Shown piece by piece: positions 45,767 through 55,887 of a stretch of 64,000 nt of DNA. The translations under genes and the position numbers were made by a program. The stretch lies in NCBI GenBank assembly GCA_049315325.1, contig JBMOKJ010000011.1:33399-97398 (forward strand), read 5' to 3'. The notes beneath the pieces are model-generated. The model was not told where the DNA came from. It saw only the letters and a list, made by a program, of their open reading frames with translations, and did no database searches. Within the stretch, counting starts at the first letter, position 1. The number at the start of each line of letters is the position of its first letter. The stretch comes from CAXXIC01 sp049315325. Its GTDB lineage: Bacteria; Bacteroidota; Bacteroidia; Bacteroidales; UBA7332.

Positions 45767-47635
45767 ATGAAACAGACCAGTTTTCCGAAAGCTATCATTG
45801 TGCTATTTTTGCTTTGTATGCCTCTTTTCCAAGCGAAAGGTGAACTGAAAAAAGATTTTCACCCTGGCTTAGAATGGCTCGATACCAATGGAAAACCCAT
45901 AAATGCACACGGTGGTGGTGTCATTTTTCACAAAGGAGTCTATTATTGGTATGGTGAACATAAAATTGAAGGGAAGTCCGAAAAAGATTTTGCCGATGGT
46001 GGTATACATTGCTATTCGTCTACTGATTTAATTAACTGGACTGATAGAGGAATTGTATTAAGTGTTGATTACAAAGATGAGAATAGTGACATTACCTATG
46101 GTTGCATTTTGGAGCGACCAAAGGTTGTTTACAACGAAAAATCAAAAAAGTTTATCGCCTATTTTAAATTGTATCTAAAAGGAGTTGGCTACGTAACCAG
46201 CAATGTTGGCGTAGCGGTTGCCGATAAACCGTACGGGCCATTTACCTATTCACACAAATTCTTGGGAGGTGGCTCGTTGAATGGTTCAGGCGATTTTTGC
46301 ATGTTTAAAGACATTGACGGATCAGTATATCATCTTACGGTACGCAAACCAGATAAGTCTTTTGTCATTGGTAAGCTACAGCCCGATTATTTATCGACAA
46401 TGCCGAATAGCTATCAGGTTGCAAAAGGTATAACCCGCCATACGGAAGCTCCGGCTGTTATTTATCGGAAAGGAAAATATTATTTGTTAGGTTCGGGATC
46501 GACGGGTTTTAATCCAAATGCAGCTCGCTTGTTTGTTGCCGATTCACTGCAAGGAGAATTTACTAATTTGGGCAATCCCACATTCGGCGTAAATCCGCAC
46601 AATGGAATAGGTCCAGAGAAAACGTTTGGCGGTCAGATTTCGTGCATTATACCTGTGCAAGGGAAAAAAGATGCATACATTGCCGTATTCGATGTGTGGA
46701 GGCAAGAAAACCCAATTACGGGTGGTTATATCTGGCTTCCAGTAACGTTCAAGAACAATCAGCCCGAAATACACTGGATGGATAAGTGGAATCTTTCTTT
46801 CTTTGATAAAAAAGTAAAGAAAACTAAGTTGAATTCATTTGTTGACCCTCAATCTTCACCTGATGAAAAGCCTTTTGTTGTGAACGATTCTTCGAAGACA
46901 AAATGGAAATTGGATTTTTCGGATGAGTTTAATGGTCGTAAAATTGATACGACTAAATGGAACGTGGAGACCTCAATCAAGAAACGGATTGATGTAACAC
47001 TTTTTGCCGATAGTAATCAGGTGGAAGAGAAAGATGGAAATATATTTATTTACTACCGAAAGTCAGCAATAAACGATACAGCCTACAATGCAGGCAGGTT
47101 TAACTCTAAAGGAAAATATGCTCCAACCTATGGTTTTTTGGAGTGCCGGATGCATGTGGTCAAGCCCAACGGACATCAAACCGCTTTTTGGATGATGCCT
47201 GAGGGTGATGGCATGAGAGGGTTAACTACACCTGATGGAACAGCCAACGATGGTGCCGAAATTGATATTGTAGAAGGTTCGAAAGCCAACGCGTATTCAA
47301 ATGGCTTGCATTGGGATGGGTATGCCAAGCCAGCACATAAATCGAATGGGAAACTGATGAAAATGCCCAATATGCACGATGCCGAATACCACATTTACGG
47401 CTTTGAATGGACGTCAACTTACCTGAAATTCTACTTCGATGGCAAGGTGGTAAGAGAAATGAACGACCCCAAACTAATACCGCATGTAGCTCATTTCCTC
47501 TATTTCTCAGGCAGTTGTTTTGGGAAAAACGATTGGTTGGATGGGGATATTCGCAAGAATGAATTTATCCAAAGTGGACATACAGATAAAGCGTATATCG
47601 ACTATGTAAGAGTATTTCAAAAATTCAATGATTAG
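45767..47635 (+). CDS. GH43-GH16 bifunctional glycoside hydrolase
   Basis: A 622-residue secreted protein (signal MKQTSFPKAIIVLFLLCMP, then LFQAKGE). Residues about 35-355 are a GH43-like five-bladed propeller resembling the exo-beta-1,3-galactanase type (INAHGGGVIFHKGVYYWYGE, CYSSTDLINWTDRGI, RPKVVYN). Residues about 385-620 are a GH16 beta-jelly-roll (LDFSDEFNGRKIDTTKWNVE, catalytic AEIDIVEGSK with both Glu, HIYGFEWT). GH16 cleaves beta-1,3/1,4-glucans or galactans. Having both in one chain suggests two steps of cleavage on one beta-1,3-linked glycan. Confidence 0.9.
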   Translation: MKQTSFPKAIIVLFLLCMPLFQAKGELKKDFHPGLEWLDTNGKPINAHGGGVIFHKGVYYWYGEHKIEGKSEKDFADGGIHCYSSTDLINWTDRGIVLSVDYKDENSDITYGCILERPKVVYNEKSKKFIAYFKLYLKGVGYVTSNVGVAVADKPYGPFTYSHKFLGGGSLNGSGDFCMFKDIDGSVYHLTVRKPDKSFVIGKLQPDYLSTMPNSYQVAKGITRHTEAPAVIYRKGKYYLLGSGSTGFNPNAARLFVADSLQGEFTNLGNPTFGVNPHNGIGPEKTFGGQISCIIPVQGKKDAYIAVFDVWRQENPITGGYIWLPVTFKNNQPEIHWMDKWNLSFFDKKVKKTKLNSFVDPQSSPDEKPFVVNDSSKTKWKLDFSDEFNGRKIDTTKWNVETSIKKRIDVTLFADSNQVEEKDGNIFIYYRKSAINDTAYNAGRFNSKGKYAPTYGFLECRMHVVKPNGHQTAFWMMPEGDGMRGLTTPDGTANDGAEIDIVEGSKANAYSNGLHWDGYAKPAHKSNGKLMKMPNMHDAEYHIYGFEWTSTYLKFYFDGKVVREMNDPKLIPHVAHFLYFSGSCFGKNDWLDGDIRKNEFIQSGHTDKAYIDYVRVFQKFND

Positions 47636-47729
47636 ATTGAAATCTGAATAAAAAAAACGGTAATTGATTTAACCAAATGAATGACATACTTTTATCTTAA
47701 ATTAGCTAAAACCCTAATACCCGATTGCA

Positions 47730-50066
47730 ATGAAAATAAGAATGTTATTGTTTGGCTTAAGCTTTGCGTTTGGCGTGTCGGCTCAAGTTTTGACCTCAAA
47801 ACCAGGTGTTAATTCCATAGAAAATCAATTTATATCCGTAACCTTTGATCCAATTACAAGGACGATTTCGGGTACGAGTAAATTTAAAAAAGCAGCTTTT
47901 ATCGAAAATGGAATATTAGAGGGTATTGGTAATCGAGCCCGCACTGAAAAGGTCGTTAATTCGATTTTCGGTTCAGGCAGTCGACTTGTAATTACCCGAT
48001 TAGATGGCGGAGATGTTTATCTTGATGTCTTCGATAAAACGCCATTTTTGTTTATATCACAGTGCGTTGTTAATAATGCGAAAGAGGCCGTAGATTACAG
48101 ACAATTAATCCCATTTCAGTTCTCCATACAACTTAACGTGCCAGCCAATGAGTTGAAAACTCTTGGTACAGGAGGCTTGCTTAGCCCTGATAAATGCACA
48201 GGCAGTTATATGTTTCTAACTACCGTTAATCCTAAAAATCGTGAAGGAGTAATTTCGGGTTGGATAACCAACGAAAGAGGGAGTGGTGTGGTAATTCCTG
48301 CAGCAAATTCCAATAAAGTGCAGCTAACGGCACAAATTGATTATGGCCATTTGCTGGTAGGAGCTGGCGCAACGGAGCGATTAGAAACCTTTGTGGTCGG
48401 ATATTTCGATGATGCGCGTTTGGGTGAGGAGCAGTATGCCGACCTTATCGCCAAGCAACTGAAAATTCAACTTCCTTCACCTCAAGCGGTATATTGTAGT
48501 TGGTATTCCGAAAAAAACGGATTTGCGGGCAACGATACATCAAGCGTTGCGTTAGCCAGTTTTATTCATCAGAATTTAAAAGATTATGGTTTGACTGCTA
48601 TTCAGTTAGATGATTATTGGCAAGATGGCGGAAAATACAATGGACCGCGCCGAGCTTTCGACCGAATAAAAAAAGATGGCCCTTACCCCAATGGATTTGG
48701 CTCTACAGTAAGTGCTATCAAAACGGCCGGATTAACAGCAGGTATTTGGTGGATGCCATTTTCCCGCAATCATCAGGATCCGGAATTTAAGAACAGAATC
48801 GATTGGTTTGCTAAAAAGACCAATGGAATGCCTTTTGAAACATCTTGGGGAGGCACTTCTTTGGATTTGACCTATCCGCCTGTACAAGACCACATTGTCA
48901 ACACAGCCAAACAACTCCAAAATTGGGGGTTCAACTACTTCAAAATGGATGGGTTGTGGACTGGAACGGTCACCAACCAAGTGTATATAAATGATGGTTA
49001 CAAGCAAGATAGCATTGGGAATTGTCAACCGTTGTTTGATCCGAAAGTAACACAGATTCAAGCTTTCAGAAGTGGATTACAACTGTTGCGTAAAGCAGTA
49101 GGTGAAGATGTCTTTTTTTCGGGTTGCTGCGCCAGTCAGAATATGCGTTCCTTTGGGGCATCTATGGGTAAAGTGCAATCCATGCGCATAGGTCCCGATT
49201 TTAATCATGATGGTGAAGGTTTTAGAACAGGAGTTATCCGAGCATCACGTTTGTACTTTTTGAACGGACGGGTTTGGTGGAACGATCCAGACCCTTGTAT
49301 TGTCCGTAAATCTGGGAAAGGGCAGGCCGATCCTAGTTCTAGCGGTACTTCCAAACTCGAAACAGCAAGAGTTTTACCCTCGTGGGTAGCACTTACACGG
49401 CATTTCTTTTTAAGCAGCGATTGGTTGCCCAATTTACCCACGGAAAGATTGGATATACTCAAACGGAGTATGCTGAGTCATCATGGATTTTCGCGACCTG
49501 TTGATGCATTCGATACAAACATACCATCTATATGGATAACAAAGGATACCTTGGTTAGTAAAAATAAATCCATTATTGGGCTATTCAATTGGGGAAAAGA
49601 TTCAAAATCTATTAGCACAACACTGAAATGGGCGAACCTAGATTCCACCAAAAACTATTATGCTTTCAGCTATTGGGATAATAAATATCTGGGTGAAATC
49701 AGGAATAAAATCAGTTATATGCTTAGTGGCGAAAGCTGTATGATTTTAGCACTACGTCCTATGGAGGGCCATCCAATTGTTCTTTCTACTTCGCAACACT
49801 TAACACAAGGATTAGTAGATTTAAAAGATGAAAGCTGGTCGAACAATACTTTAACAGGTAGAAGTAGTTTAGTGGCTGGCGATGAGTATGAACTCCGCAT
49901 TGCCGGATTAAACGATACCAAAAACTGGAAGTTCGTAAAAGCTTCGATTGTTGGCATGAAAAGTGCAAAAATCAATGTGCTGCCAATTTCAGAAGATGGA
50001 TTGTTGAGGATTCAAATCCTTTCTGATCAAACGAATACCATCAACTGGACATTGAAGTTTAAATAA
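47730..50066 (+). CDS. GH36-type alpha-galactosidase-like enzyme
   Basis: A 778-residue exported enzyme with signal peptide MKIRMLLFGLSFAFGVSAQ. A beta-sandwich N-terminal domain is followed by a TIM barrel: YGLTAIQLDDYWQDGG, AGLTAGIWWMPFSRN, WGFNYFKMDGLW (probable nucleophile Asp) and RIGPDFNHDGEG (probable acid/base Asp). This belongs to the melibiase superfamily (GH27/36), but the usual KWD nucleophile motif is KMD here, so a different alpha-linked sugar is possible. Last plus-strand gene of the series, 94 bp after the GH43-GH16 gene. Confidence 0.88.
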   Translation: MKIRMLLFGLSFAFGVSAQVLTSKPGVNSIENQFISVTFDPITRTISGTSKFKKAAFIENGILEGIGNRARTEKVVNSIFGSGSRLVITRLDGGDVYLDVFDKTPFLFISQCVVNNAKEAVDYRQLIPFQFSIQLNVPANELKTLGTGGLLSPDKCTGSYMFLTTVNPKNREGVISGWITNERGSGVVIPAANSNKVQLTAQIDYGHLLVGAGATERLETFVVGYFDDARLGEEQYADLIAKQLKIQLPSPQAVYCSWYSEKNGFAGNDTSSVALASFIHQNLKDYGLTAIQLDDYWQDGGKYNGPRRAFDRIKKDGPYPNGFGSTVSAIKTAGLTAGIWWMPFSRNHQDPEFKNRIDWFAKKTNGMPFETSWGGTSLDLTYPPVQDHIVNTAKQLQNWGFNYFKMDGLWTGTVTNQVYINDGYKQDSIGNCQPLFDPKVTQIQAFRSGLQLLRKAVGEDVFFSGCCASQNMRSFGASMGKVQSMRIGPDFNHDGEGFRTGVIRASRLYFLNGRVWWNDPDPCIVRKSGKGQADPSSSGTSKLETARVLPSWVALTRHFFLSSDWLPNLPTERLDILKRSMLSHHGFSRPVDAFDTNIPSIWITKDTLVSKNKSIIGLFNWGKDSKSISTTLKWANLDSTKNYYAFSYWDNKYLGEIRNKISYMLSGESCMILALRPMEGHPIVLSTSQHLTQGLVDLKDESWSNNTLTGRSSLVAGDEYELRIAGLNDTKNWKFVKASIVGMKSAKINVLPISEDGLLRIQILSDQTNTINWTLKFK

Positions 50067-50194
50067 TGTATAGAAAGCTGCATTATGTTTCTTTTGAATT
50101 TATGAGTTGAACCGAACATTAAAAACACCTTGCTATTTGAGTCGAAACTGTTGGAATAAAAACACATTCTTTAAGATAAGATTTACCTGTTTGT

Positions 50195-51562
50195 TTAGTT
50201 TCTATCAAGAATGCCCCCGGTTCCCCTGTATAATTCCAATGGTGTTTCAAGATCAATCGCGATAACGCTGACATTTTTGTCCAATTTTTTAGAGGGTAAT
50301 GTCACTTGAAGCACACCCGGAATATGCAACCAAGCTGCTCCGCCGACTTTCTTGTTAGCAAGAGTTTCGTTCGTTCCAATCAACCGCACTTGTTTCACTT
50401 TATTCTGAATTCCTTTAATGACAATATCGTCGTTTGGTTTGTCGAGCACAAAGCAATAAATGGTTTTTTTGTCCTTCGATAGGGTTGTTGGTCCATAGAA
50501 ATGACCAAAAGGCAATCCGCGGGTAGTGCCATAAATGGCTTCGGCATGTTTGTTTGTCCAGCGACCCAAGCCTTTCAATCGCTCGGTTTGTGCCGGAGTA
50601 ATGGTTCCATCTGCCATAGGACCAATATCTAGCAGCAAATTCCCGCCCATACTTATGCAGTCGGCAAAAATACGAATGATAAAATTCACCGATTTCTGAT
50701 TGTTATCACTTTGGCGATATCCCCACGAATTGTTAATAGTCATGCACAATTCCCAAGGGCCGTTCGGTCCGTAGATGGGTACACCTTGCTCCGGTGTTGC
50801 ATAGTCGCCATAGCCCATCATTCGGGCATTCAGAATGGTTTTCGGATTCCACGAAAGCATTTCTTGACGCAATTCTTTCATTTTCCATTGGCTGCCAGAG
50901 TGAGTCCAGTCGCCATCGAACCACCATAGGTCGGGATTTGTTAAATCCTGAATCTCTTTCATCTGAGCATTCCGAAAAGCCACAAATTTATTCCAACGTA
51001 CAGTGTCCTCAATTCCAGATTTTGGGAAATCGTAGGCGTTGTATTTTGTCGGACGTTGTTTTTCGTGTGCATTAAATACAGTCGCATAATCGGGATGCGA
51101 CCAGTCGAGATGCGAAAAATAGATGCCTACTTTTAAGCCTTCGTTTCGCAGTGCTTGAGCGTATGGCGTTATGAGGTCGCGTGCAGCAGGTGATTTTTTC
51201 ACCACACTCAAATCGCTCAATTTTGTATCCCAAAGCGCCACACCGTCGTGGTGTTTTGCAGTCAGAACCGCATATTTGGCACCTGATTCTTTGAAGAGTT
51301 TTGCCCATTCGTCAGGACGGTAGTTTTTCGCCGTAAATCCATTCAATTGGTCGAAATAATCTTTTTCAGAAATTTGATTGTTATAAAACGACCACGACTC
51401 GCTCACGCCTTTCACCGCATAGATGCCGTAATGAATAAATATGCCGAGTTTGGCATCTTCGAACCACTGCATTTTGCTTGTAGTATCTTTCTTTTCAGGT
51501 GTAGGTTGAGCAAACAAATTTGCATTCAGAGCTAATAAAAGTAATAGAATTAGTTTTTTCAT
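50195..51562 (-). CDS. GH29 family alpha-L-fucosidase
   Basis: A 455-residue exported enzyme (signal MKKLILLLLLALNANLFAQ). The GH29 barrel is clear: WFEDAKLGIFIHYGIYAVKG, KYAVLTAKHHDGVALWDTK, VGIYFSHLDWSHPDY and nucleophile Asp in DLWWFDGDWTHSG. The C-terminal domain is a short beta-sandwich. It removes alpha-L-fucose from glycan ends in the periplasm or at the surface. It is convergent with the GH36-type gene and in line with the GH30 gene upstream by 41 bp. Confidence 0.93.
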   Translation of the reverse strand: MKKLILLLLLALNANLFAQPTPEKKDTTSKMQWFEDAKLGIFIHYGIYAVKGVSESWSFYNNQISEKDYFDQLNGFTAKNYRPDEWAKLFKESGAKYAVLTAKHHDGVALWDTKLSDLSVVKKSPAARDLITPYAQALRNEGLKVGIYFSHLDWSHPDYATVFNAHEKQRPTKYNAYDFPKSGIEDTVRWNKFVAFRNAQMKEIQDLTNPDLWWFDGDWTHSGSQWKMKELRQEMLSWNPKTILNARMMGYGDYATPEQGVPIYGPNGPWELCMTINNSWGYRQSDNNQKSVNFIIRIFADCISMGGNLLLDIGPMADGTITPAQTERLKGLGRWTNKHAEAIYGTTRGLPFGHFYGPTTLSKDKKTIYCFVLDKPNDDIVIKGIQNKVKQVRLIGTNETLANKKVGGAAWLHIPGVLQVTLPSKKLDKNVSVIAIDLETPLELYRGTGGILDRN

Positions 51563-51603
51563 TTAAAGTTATTTGTTGTGTTGTTGAAATTAAATCGTAT
51601 TTT

Positions 51604-52974
51604 TTAGGGTATAACAACCGTATTCATTGAATTAGCAGGCACTTCAAGTTTAATGTAAGTACTACCGATTAAAATTTCAGTGGCAACCGTTTGAGCCGCT
51701 TCGTTTTGAAAAATGAGTATTTTACTACCAGACGGATTCTGAAACCCAACCACATTTTTGAACGCTCCACCACTCACCGCAATTCTTTTTGCACCAGGCA
51801 TTACAACTCCTGAGAAATGTTTCATTGCGTAATATTCTGGATTACAGATCACTTTATCTGTCTTTCTGTCAATTGTAATCAAACTGTTTTGAGCCCAATT
51901 CCAGGTACTTCTACCTGATTCATTCAAAATCATATTCCAAAAAAAGTAACTGCTGCTAAAGTGTCTTGTATCTTCAATGATTTTTCGAAAAGTGGTCATA
52001 CCATGAACCCAGGTATTCTTCCCATCGTAGCATTCGGTTTCAGTTTGAGCTATTTTCTTGTTTGGATATTTCTCGTGTGTTGCCAACATAAGATCCTGAC
52101 CTCCCCATTGATAACCTACTCCTGTAATTTCATGATTTGTGGTAGAATCATTCAAAACCGGCTCCGTAAATTCTGACAGAGATTTACTGACTATCGTACC
52201 CAACCAAACCTCAACCTTTACTTTGTCTTTTTTAAGACGAGGGAAAAGATAATCCCGCATAAAGAGATTCAATTCATCACCACTCCACGCACATTGTGGA
52301 TAAATATTGTTGTTGTAAATGGGTTCGTTTTGTGGCATAATGGCGTAAATATTTACGCCCTCTGATCGATAGGTCTGCACATATTTCGAAAAATAAAGCG
52401 CAAAGGCCGAAAGTGTCTGTTTATCCTGTTTCATTCTGCCGCCTTTGTAGTGTCCATTGGTTTTCATCCATGCTGGTGGTGACCACGGAACACCCCAAAT
52501 GCCGAGATTTGGCTGAAATTTCAAGGCTGCTTTTATGTATGGAATTAGCTCATGCTTATCTCTTTCGATACTGAAATTCGCCATTTTATAATCATTCGGA
52601 GTTTCGCTGAGAAAATAGGCAGACAGCGAAAAATCATTCGCCCCAATTGGTGCACGGCATAGAGTGAAATTGGCTTCGCTAGGATCAAACAATAACTTTA
52701 GTGCTGCTTGCTGTTGCTGCTCATTCTGCGAGAGAAGTGCTTGCCAACCGAGATCATTGAAACAGCCACCAAAACCATCCATAGTTTGGTAAGTGGTGTT
52801 TACATCTAATTTGAGAACATTGGTTCCCGCAGAGTCCACTGTTGAAGTTGGCAACTCTTTCCATGGTTCAGTCTGGGTGCTGGAAATCCAGCGTGGCGTA
52901 ATTGCGTTGACTTTGTTTCCAATAGATGTTAAGAAAACGAAGAAAACAGTAATGCTAAAAAATGTATTTTTCAT
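51604..52974 (-). CDS. GH30 family beta-glycosidase (beta-1,6-glucanase-like)
   Basis: A 456-residue exported enzyme (signal about 1-24, MKNTFFSITVFFVFLTSIGN). GH30 features: TMDGFGGCFNDLGWQALL, WGVPWSPPAWMKTNGHYKGG, acid/base Glu in AIMPQNEPIYNN and nucleophile Glu in AQTETECYDGKN. C-terminal beta-sandwich ends in PANSMNTVVIP. In Bacteroidota, such enzymes often act on beta-1,6-glucan or glucosylceramide-type bonds; with GH16 and GH128 around, beta-1,6 branches are an attractive target. Same strand and near to the GH29 gene. Confidence 0.93.
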   Translation of the reverse strand: MKNTFFSITVFFVFLTSIGNKVNAITPRWISSTQTEPWKELPTSTVDSAGTNVLKLDVNTTYQTMDGFGGCFNDLGWQALLSQNEQQQQAALKLLFDPSEANFTLCRAPIGANDFSLSAYFLSETPNDYKMANFSIERDKHELIPYIKAALKFQPNLGIWGVPWSPPAWMKTNGHYKGGRMKQDKQTLSAFALYFSKYVQTYRSEGVNIYAIMPQNEPIYNNNIYPQCAWSGDELNLFMRDYLFPRLKKDKVKVEVWLGTIVSKSLSEFTEPVLNDSTTNHEITGVGYQWGGQDLMLATHEKYPNKKIAQTETECYDGKNTWVHGMTTFRKIIEDTRHFSSSYFFWNMILNESGRSTWNWAQNSLITIDRKTDKVICNPEYYAMKHFSGVVMPGAKRIAVSGGAFKNVVGFQNPSGSKILIFQNEAAQTVATEILIGSTYIKLEVPANSMNTVVIP

Positions 52975-53163
52975 GGTTTATATTTGTGTAAATTCTATTA
53001 GAAAGATTAATATGGCAACATGTTTGTTTGATTATTTCCAAAATTAAAGTACCAATAGATTAGTTTTACGATATGTGTCATGCCAATATCTATTAGAGTA
53101 GAAAGAGCATTCTCCCAAATGAAAGAATGCGCTCACTTAACCAAACACATTCACTCTAGTTAA

Positions 53164-55470
53164 TTATTTAATCACGAATTTTGCCGTTTGATTCAAATCT
53201 GTTCTTATAAAGTACATGCCTTTCGATAAGAATGATAAGTCGATTTTATTGCAAAAATTAGTGTTATAAACCAATCCACCTCGTATATCATAAATACTGA
53301 CATATTTGGCCCCTTGTGGATTTAATATATTGATTATTCCATTGCTTAGGTTAGGGTAAATCATCATCTTTGAATCTGTAATGATATTTATACCCATATC
53401 CATTGTTTTCACACCCATCACTTGTATTTCATATAGCCGAATGATGTTTCCTTCGGCTTCATTCACATAAAGTCGAACACTATCGGTTGTTGCCTCTAGG
53501 AATGTTTTCCTGTATTTAGGTTCTGCATTCGCCGTTTCTGTAATTAGGTTTGCCCAAGCTGTGCCATCCCAATAGTCAAAATTGAAATTGATTAAAGGCG
53601 TATTATACCCAATATACCCAGTAAAAAGACGGAGTTCATTGATCCGATACATTCCTTTTAATCCAATCGTTAAGACTGCTGGCATCACATCTACTGCATT
53701 TACCCAACGACTTCCAGCTGTTGCTGTGTCGCCGTCAACGGCCTTACTACCAAGATATGTATCTCGCACTGTATTCGCAATCGCATTTTTACCAAGAGCT
53801 ATATTCGAAAAAGCAACCACATTAATTGAAACGGATGCATAAGGAGAAGTTACATTTGAAGTATTTGTTGTACGTACTCGGTAAATGTATGTGCCGTAAG
53901 AAGGGACAACACTCGTGTAACTTTCAATATTACCTGGGAATGTTCCAATTGGATAAAATGTGGTACCTCCGCCAGCACCTGTACGCTCTATGGTTACAGA
54001 AGCTGTATTCGCACCATCGTTTTTCCAAGTAAGTTTTACCGTTTTATCAACATCTAAGTTTGCTGTTAAAAGCGTGGGTGCTATTAAGCGATATGGATTG
54101 AAAAACTGTACAGCTGTTTTGAATGCCATGGGTGCTACATGTTCTCCATACGTCAACCCCATAGGTGTAGGAATGAAGTTTGTCTTAGGGAGGGTAAATA
54201 CATAACGATATGGGATAGTTTCATTGTGAAAATCAAAAACAGCGTAACGTTCAATAATACGAGCGGTATCAAATTTCTGAATAATATCGGAAATGTAGGT
54301 AGCTACCTGAGCATCAGTTGGTTTTCCACCTGTCCAGTCGCCTCCGTAATTAAACTCAGTGATCCAAATTGGTCTTTTGGTGCGATCATATACTGCTTTA
54401 CACTTATTGTAAAATTGCAACCCAGTTTGCTCAAAATAGAGATGAAGAGGTACAAAATCGACTCTGTAATTCAATGCATCGCAACGGTCGATAAATTCAT
54501 ACAATTGAGTATAGTCACCAGCAAAGGCAGGCGCACCAACTCTCAACCCTGATTCAAGCATTTTTGGCCAAAGACCAATTTGTTTGTCAACACTCATATT
54601 TGCTTGAGTGGCGCCATCGGGTTCGTTAAACCCAAGCAGATGTGTGGCATTCTGAAGATTCAAAATATCAGTCCAGTTGGCATCATTCACTGTATTTGCA
54701 TTCCATTTCATGGGTACAAACTCAAAATTAGTAAAATTATCAGTAGTTGTAGGACCCCAATTGTAAAACCAGTTACAATTTATTTTTTCGACTGCAGGAG
54801 CAGCGCCATATCCAATTCCTTTTTTTGCTGTATAGCGCCATGGAAATACACGGATAAAAGAAACCTGATTATTTAAACCGGCTGGTAAAACCGGTATATT
54901 TACATCGGCATCATCGGCAATGTACACCTTACTAAATCGCGTTCCATCTTCATTGAAAGCTAAGGTAGCCATGTAGCCTCTTTTTAATTTGATGGATGAA
55001 ATGGCATCATCAAACGTTCCGAGTTGAGCTTTTCGATAGAAGGTAAGGGGTGTTAATTTCATCGTTTCGCCCAAGTAGTTTTCATCTTTATAAACGGTAA
55101 GAGCTTCGAAAGCCCCACCATGAGCCATAATGACACTGCCATTCAGATAATTGGTTACTCTAATATTCGTTTTATTTGCTGCGGGTTGACCATTTACGGT
55201 CATTTTAGGCAAATACAAACTAATAGCGTTAGATGGCAAGACACCCGCCAAAAATACCCAACCAGATTCGCTTGTGATATTGATGATTCCTGTAGACGCA
55301 ACATCAGGGACACTGATGTGAAGTTCAGCATTTGCCGAAATTTCGTAGTCTTGTGTACCCACTGAATTTATGGTCAATACCTGATTTGTAACTACAATGG
55401 CGTTTTGTATAGAAGCATGGGCTTGCAATAAAATAAAAAAGAAAAAGATGGGGATAAGTATGTTTTTCAT
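53164..55470 (-). CDS. GH128-like secreted glucanase with type IX sorting tail
   Basis: A 768-residue protein. Signal peptide, a beta-rich N-terminal region (about 25-225), then a GH128-like barrel (NWFYNWGPTTTDNFTNFEFV, HLLGFNEPDGATQANMS with probable acid/base Glu, PIWITEFNYGGDW with probable nucleophile Glu), a fibronectin-like domain, an F5/8C-like beta-sandwich (VDGDTATAGSRWVNAVD) and a type IX secretion C-terminal domain (MMIYPNLSNGIINI, GMYFIRTD). GH128 enzymes are endo-beta-1,3-glucanases. It should be moved across the outer membrane and be fixed on the cell surface. A second LacI-type operator pair lies 221-262 bp upstream. Confidence 0.9.
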   Translation of the reverse strand: MKNILIPIFFFFILLQAHASIQNAIVVTNQVLTINSVGTQDYEISANAELHISVPDVASTGIINITSESGWVFLAGVLPSNAISLYLPKMTVNGQPAANKTNIRVTNYLNGSVIMAHGGAFEALTVYKDENYLGETMKLTPLTFYRKAQLGTFDDAISSIKLKRGYMATLAFNEDGTRFSKVYIADDADVNIPVLPAGLNNQVSFIRVFPWRYTAKKGIGYGAAPAVEKINCNWFYNWGPTTTDNFTNFEFVPMKWNANTVNDANWTDILNLQNATHLLGFNEPDGATQANMSVDKQIGLWPKMLESGLRVGAPAFAGDYTQLYEFIDRCDALNYRVDFVPLHLYFEQTGLQFYNKCKAVYDRTKRPIWITEFNYGGDWTGGKPTDAQVATYISDIIQKFDTARIIERYAVFDFHNETIPYRYVFTLPKTNFIPTPMGLTYGEHVAPMAFKTAVQFFNPYRLIAPTLLTANLDVDKTVKLTWKNDGANTASVTIERTGAGGGTTFYPIGTFPGNIESYTSVVPSYGTYIYRVRTTNTSNVTSPYASVSINVVAFSNIALGKNAIANTVRDTYLGSKAVDGDTATAGSRWVNAVDVMPAVLTIGLKGMYRINELRLFTGYIGYNTPLINFNFDYWDGTAWANLITETANAEPKYRKTFLEATTDSVRLYVNEAEGNIIRLYEIQVMGVKTMDMGINIITDSKMMIYPNLSNGIINILNPQGAKYVSIYDIRGGLVYNTNFCNKIDLSFLSKGMYFIRTDLNQTAKFVIK

Positions 55471-55611
55471 ATCAGGGAATATTATAATGAAGTGAAATCT
55501 TACAAAGGTTAATTTGCTTAAAGAGCTAAAAATAATAGAGGAAAAATATGCTTTGAAAAAGGAAATAAAATTGATGTTTTCATGTCAATGTTTCTAGTTT
55601 TCCAATTACTC

Positions 55612-55630
55612 ATTTGAAACGTTTTCAAAT
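55612..55630. promoter_or_regulatory. LacI/CcpA-type palindrome
   Basis: ATTTGAAACGTTTTCAAAT is a near-palindrome with an ACGT core, typical of a LacI-family operator but different from the GTAATCG boxes. It sits 142 bp upstream of the GH128-like gene. Confidence 0.5.
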
Positions 55631-55690
55631 CTAAACAAATATAAACTGTAATTTCGATTCTACAGCATTTTGATATTCTTAAACATAGAT

Positions 55691-55732
55691 GTAATCGATT
55701 ACATTATTTATAAAATCACCGTAATCGTTTAC
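55691..55732. promoter_or_regulatory. Paired LacI-type operators, site 2
   Basis: GTAATCGATTAC (55,691) and GTAATCGTTTAC (55,721) are 30 bp apart, the same spacing as at 38,638. GH128-like gene is the nearest downstream gene. Confidence 0.8.
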
Positions 55733-55887
55733 GAAATACATTTCTTTATGTGAATAAAAAAGGAAAGGTTAGATTAACAAATTGAAATATAGTAAGATCT
55801 TGGTATTTTAACTCATATTTATCCGAAAACCCCAATAAAATAAGGCATTTTTAAAGGAGATGGGGCAAATCAGTGTGTTTTAAATAG

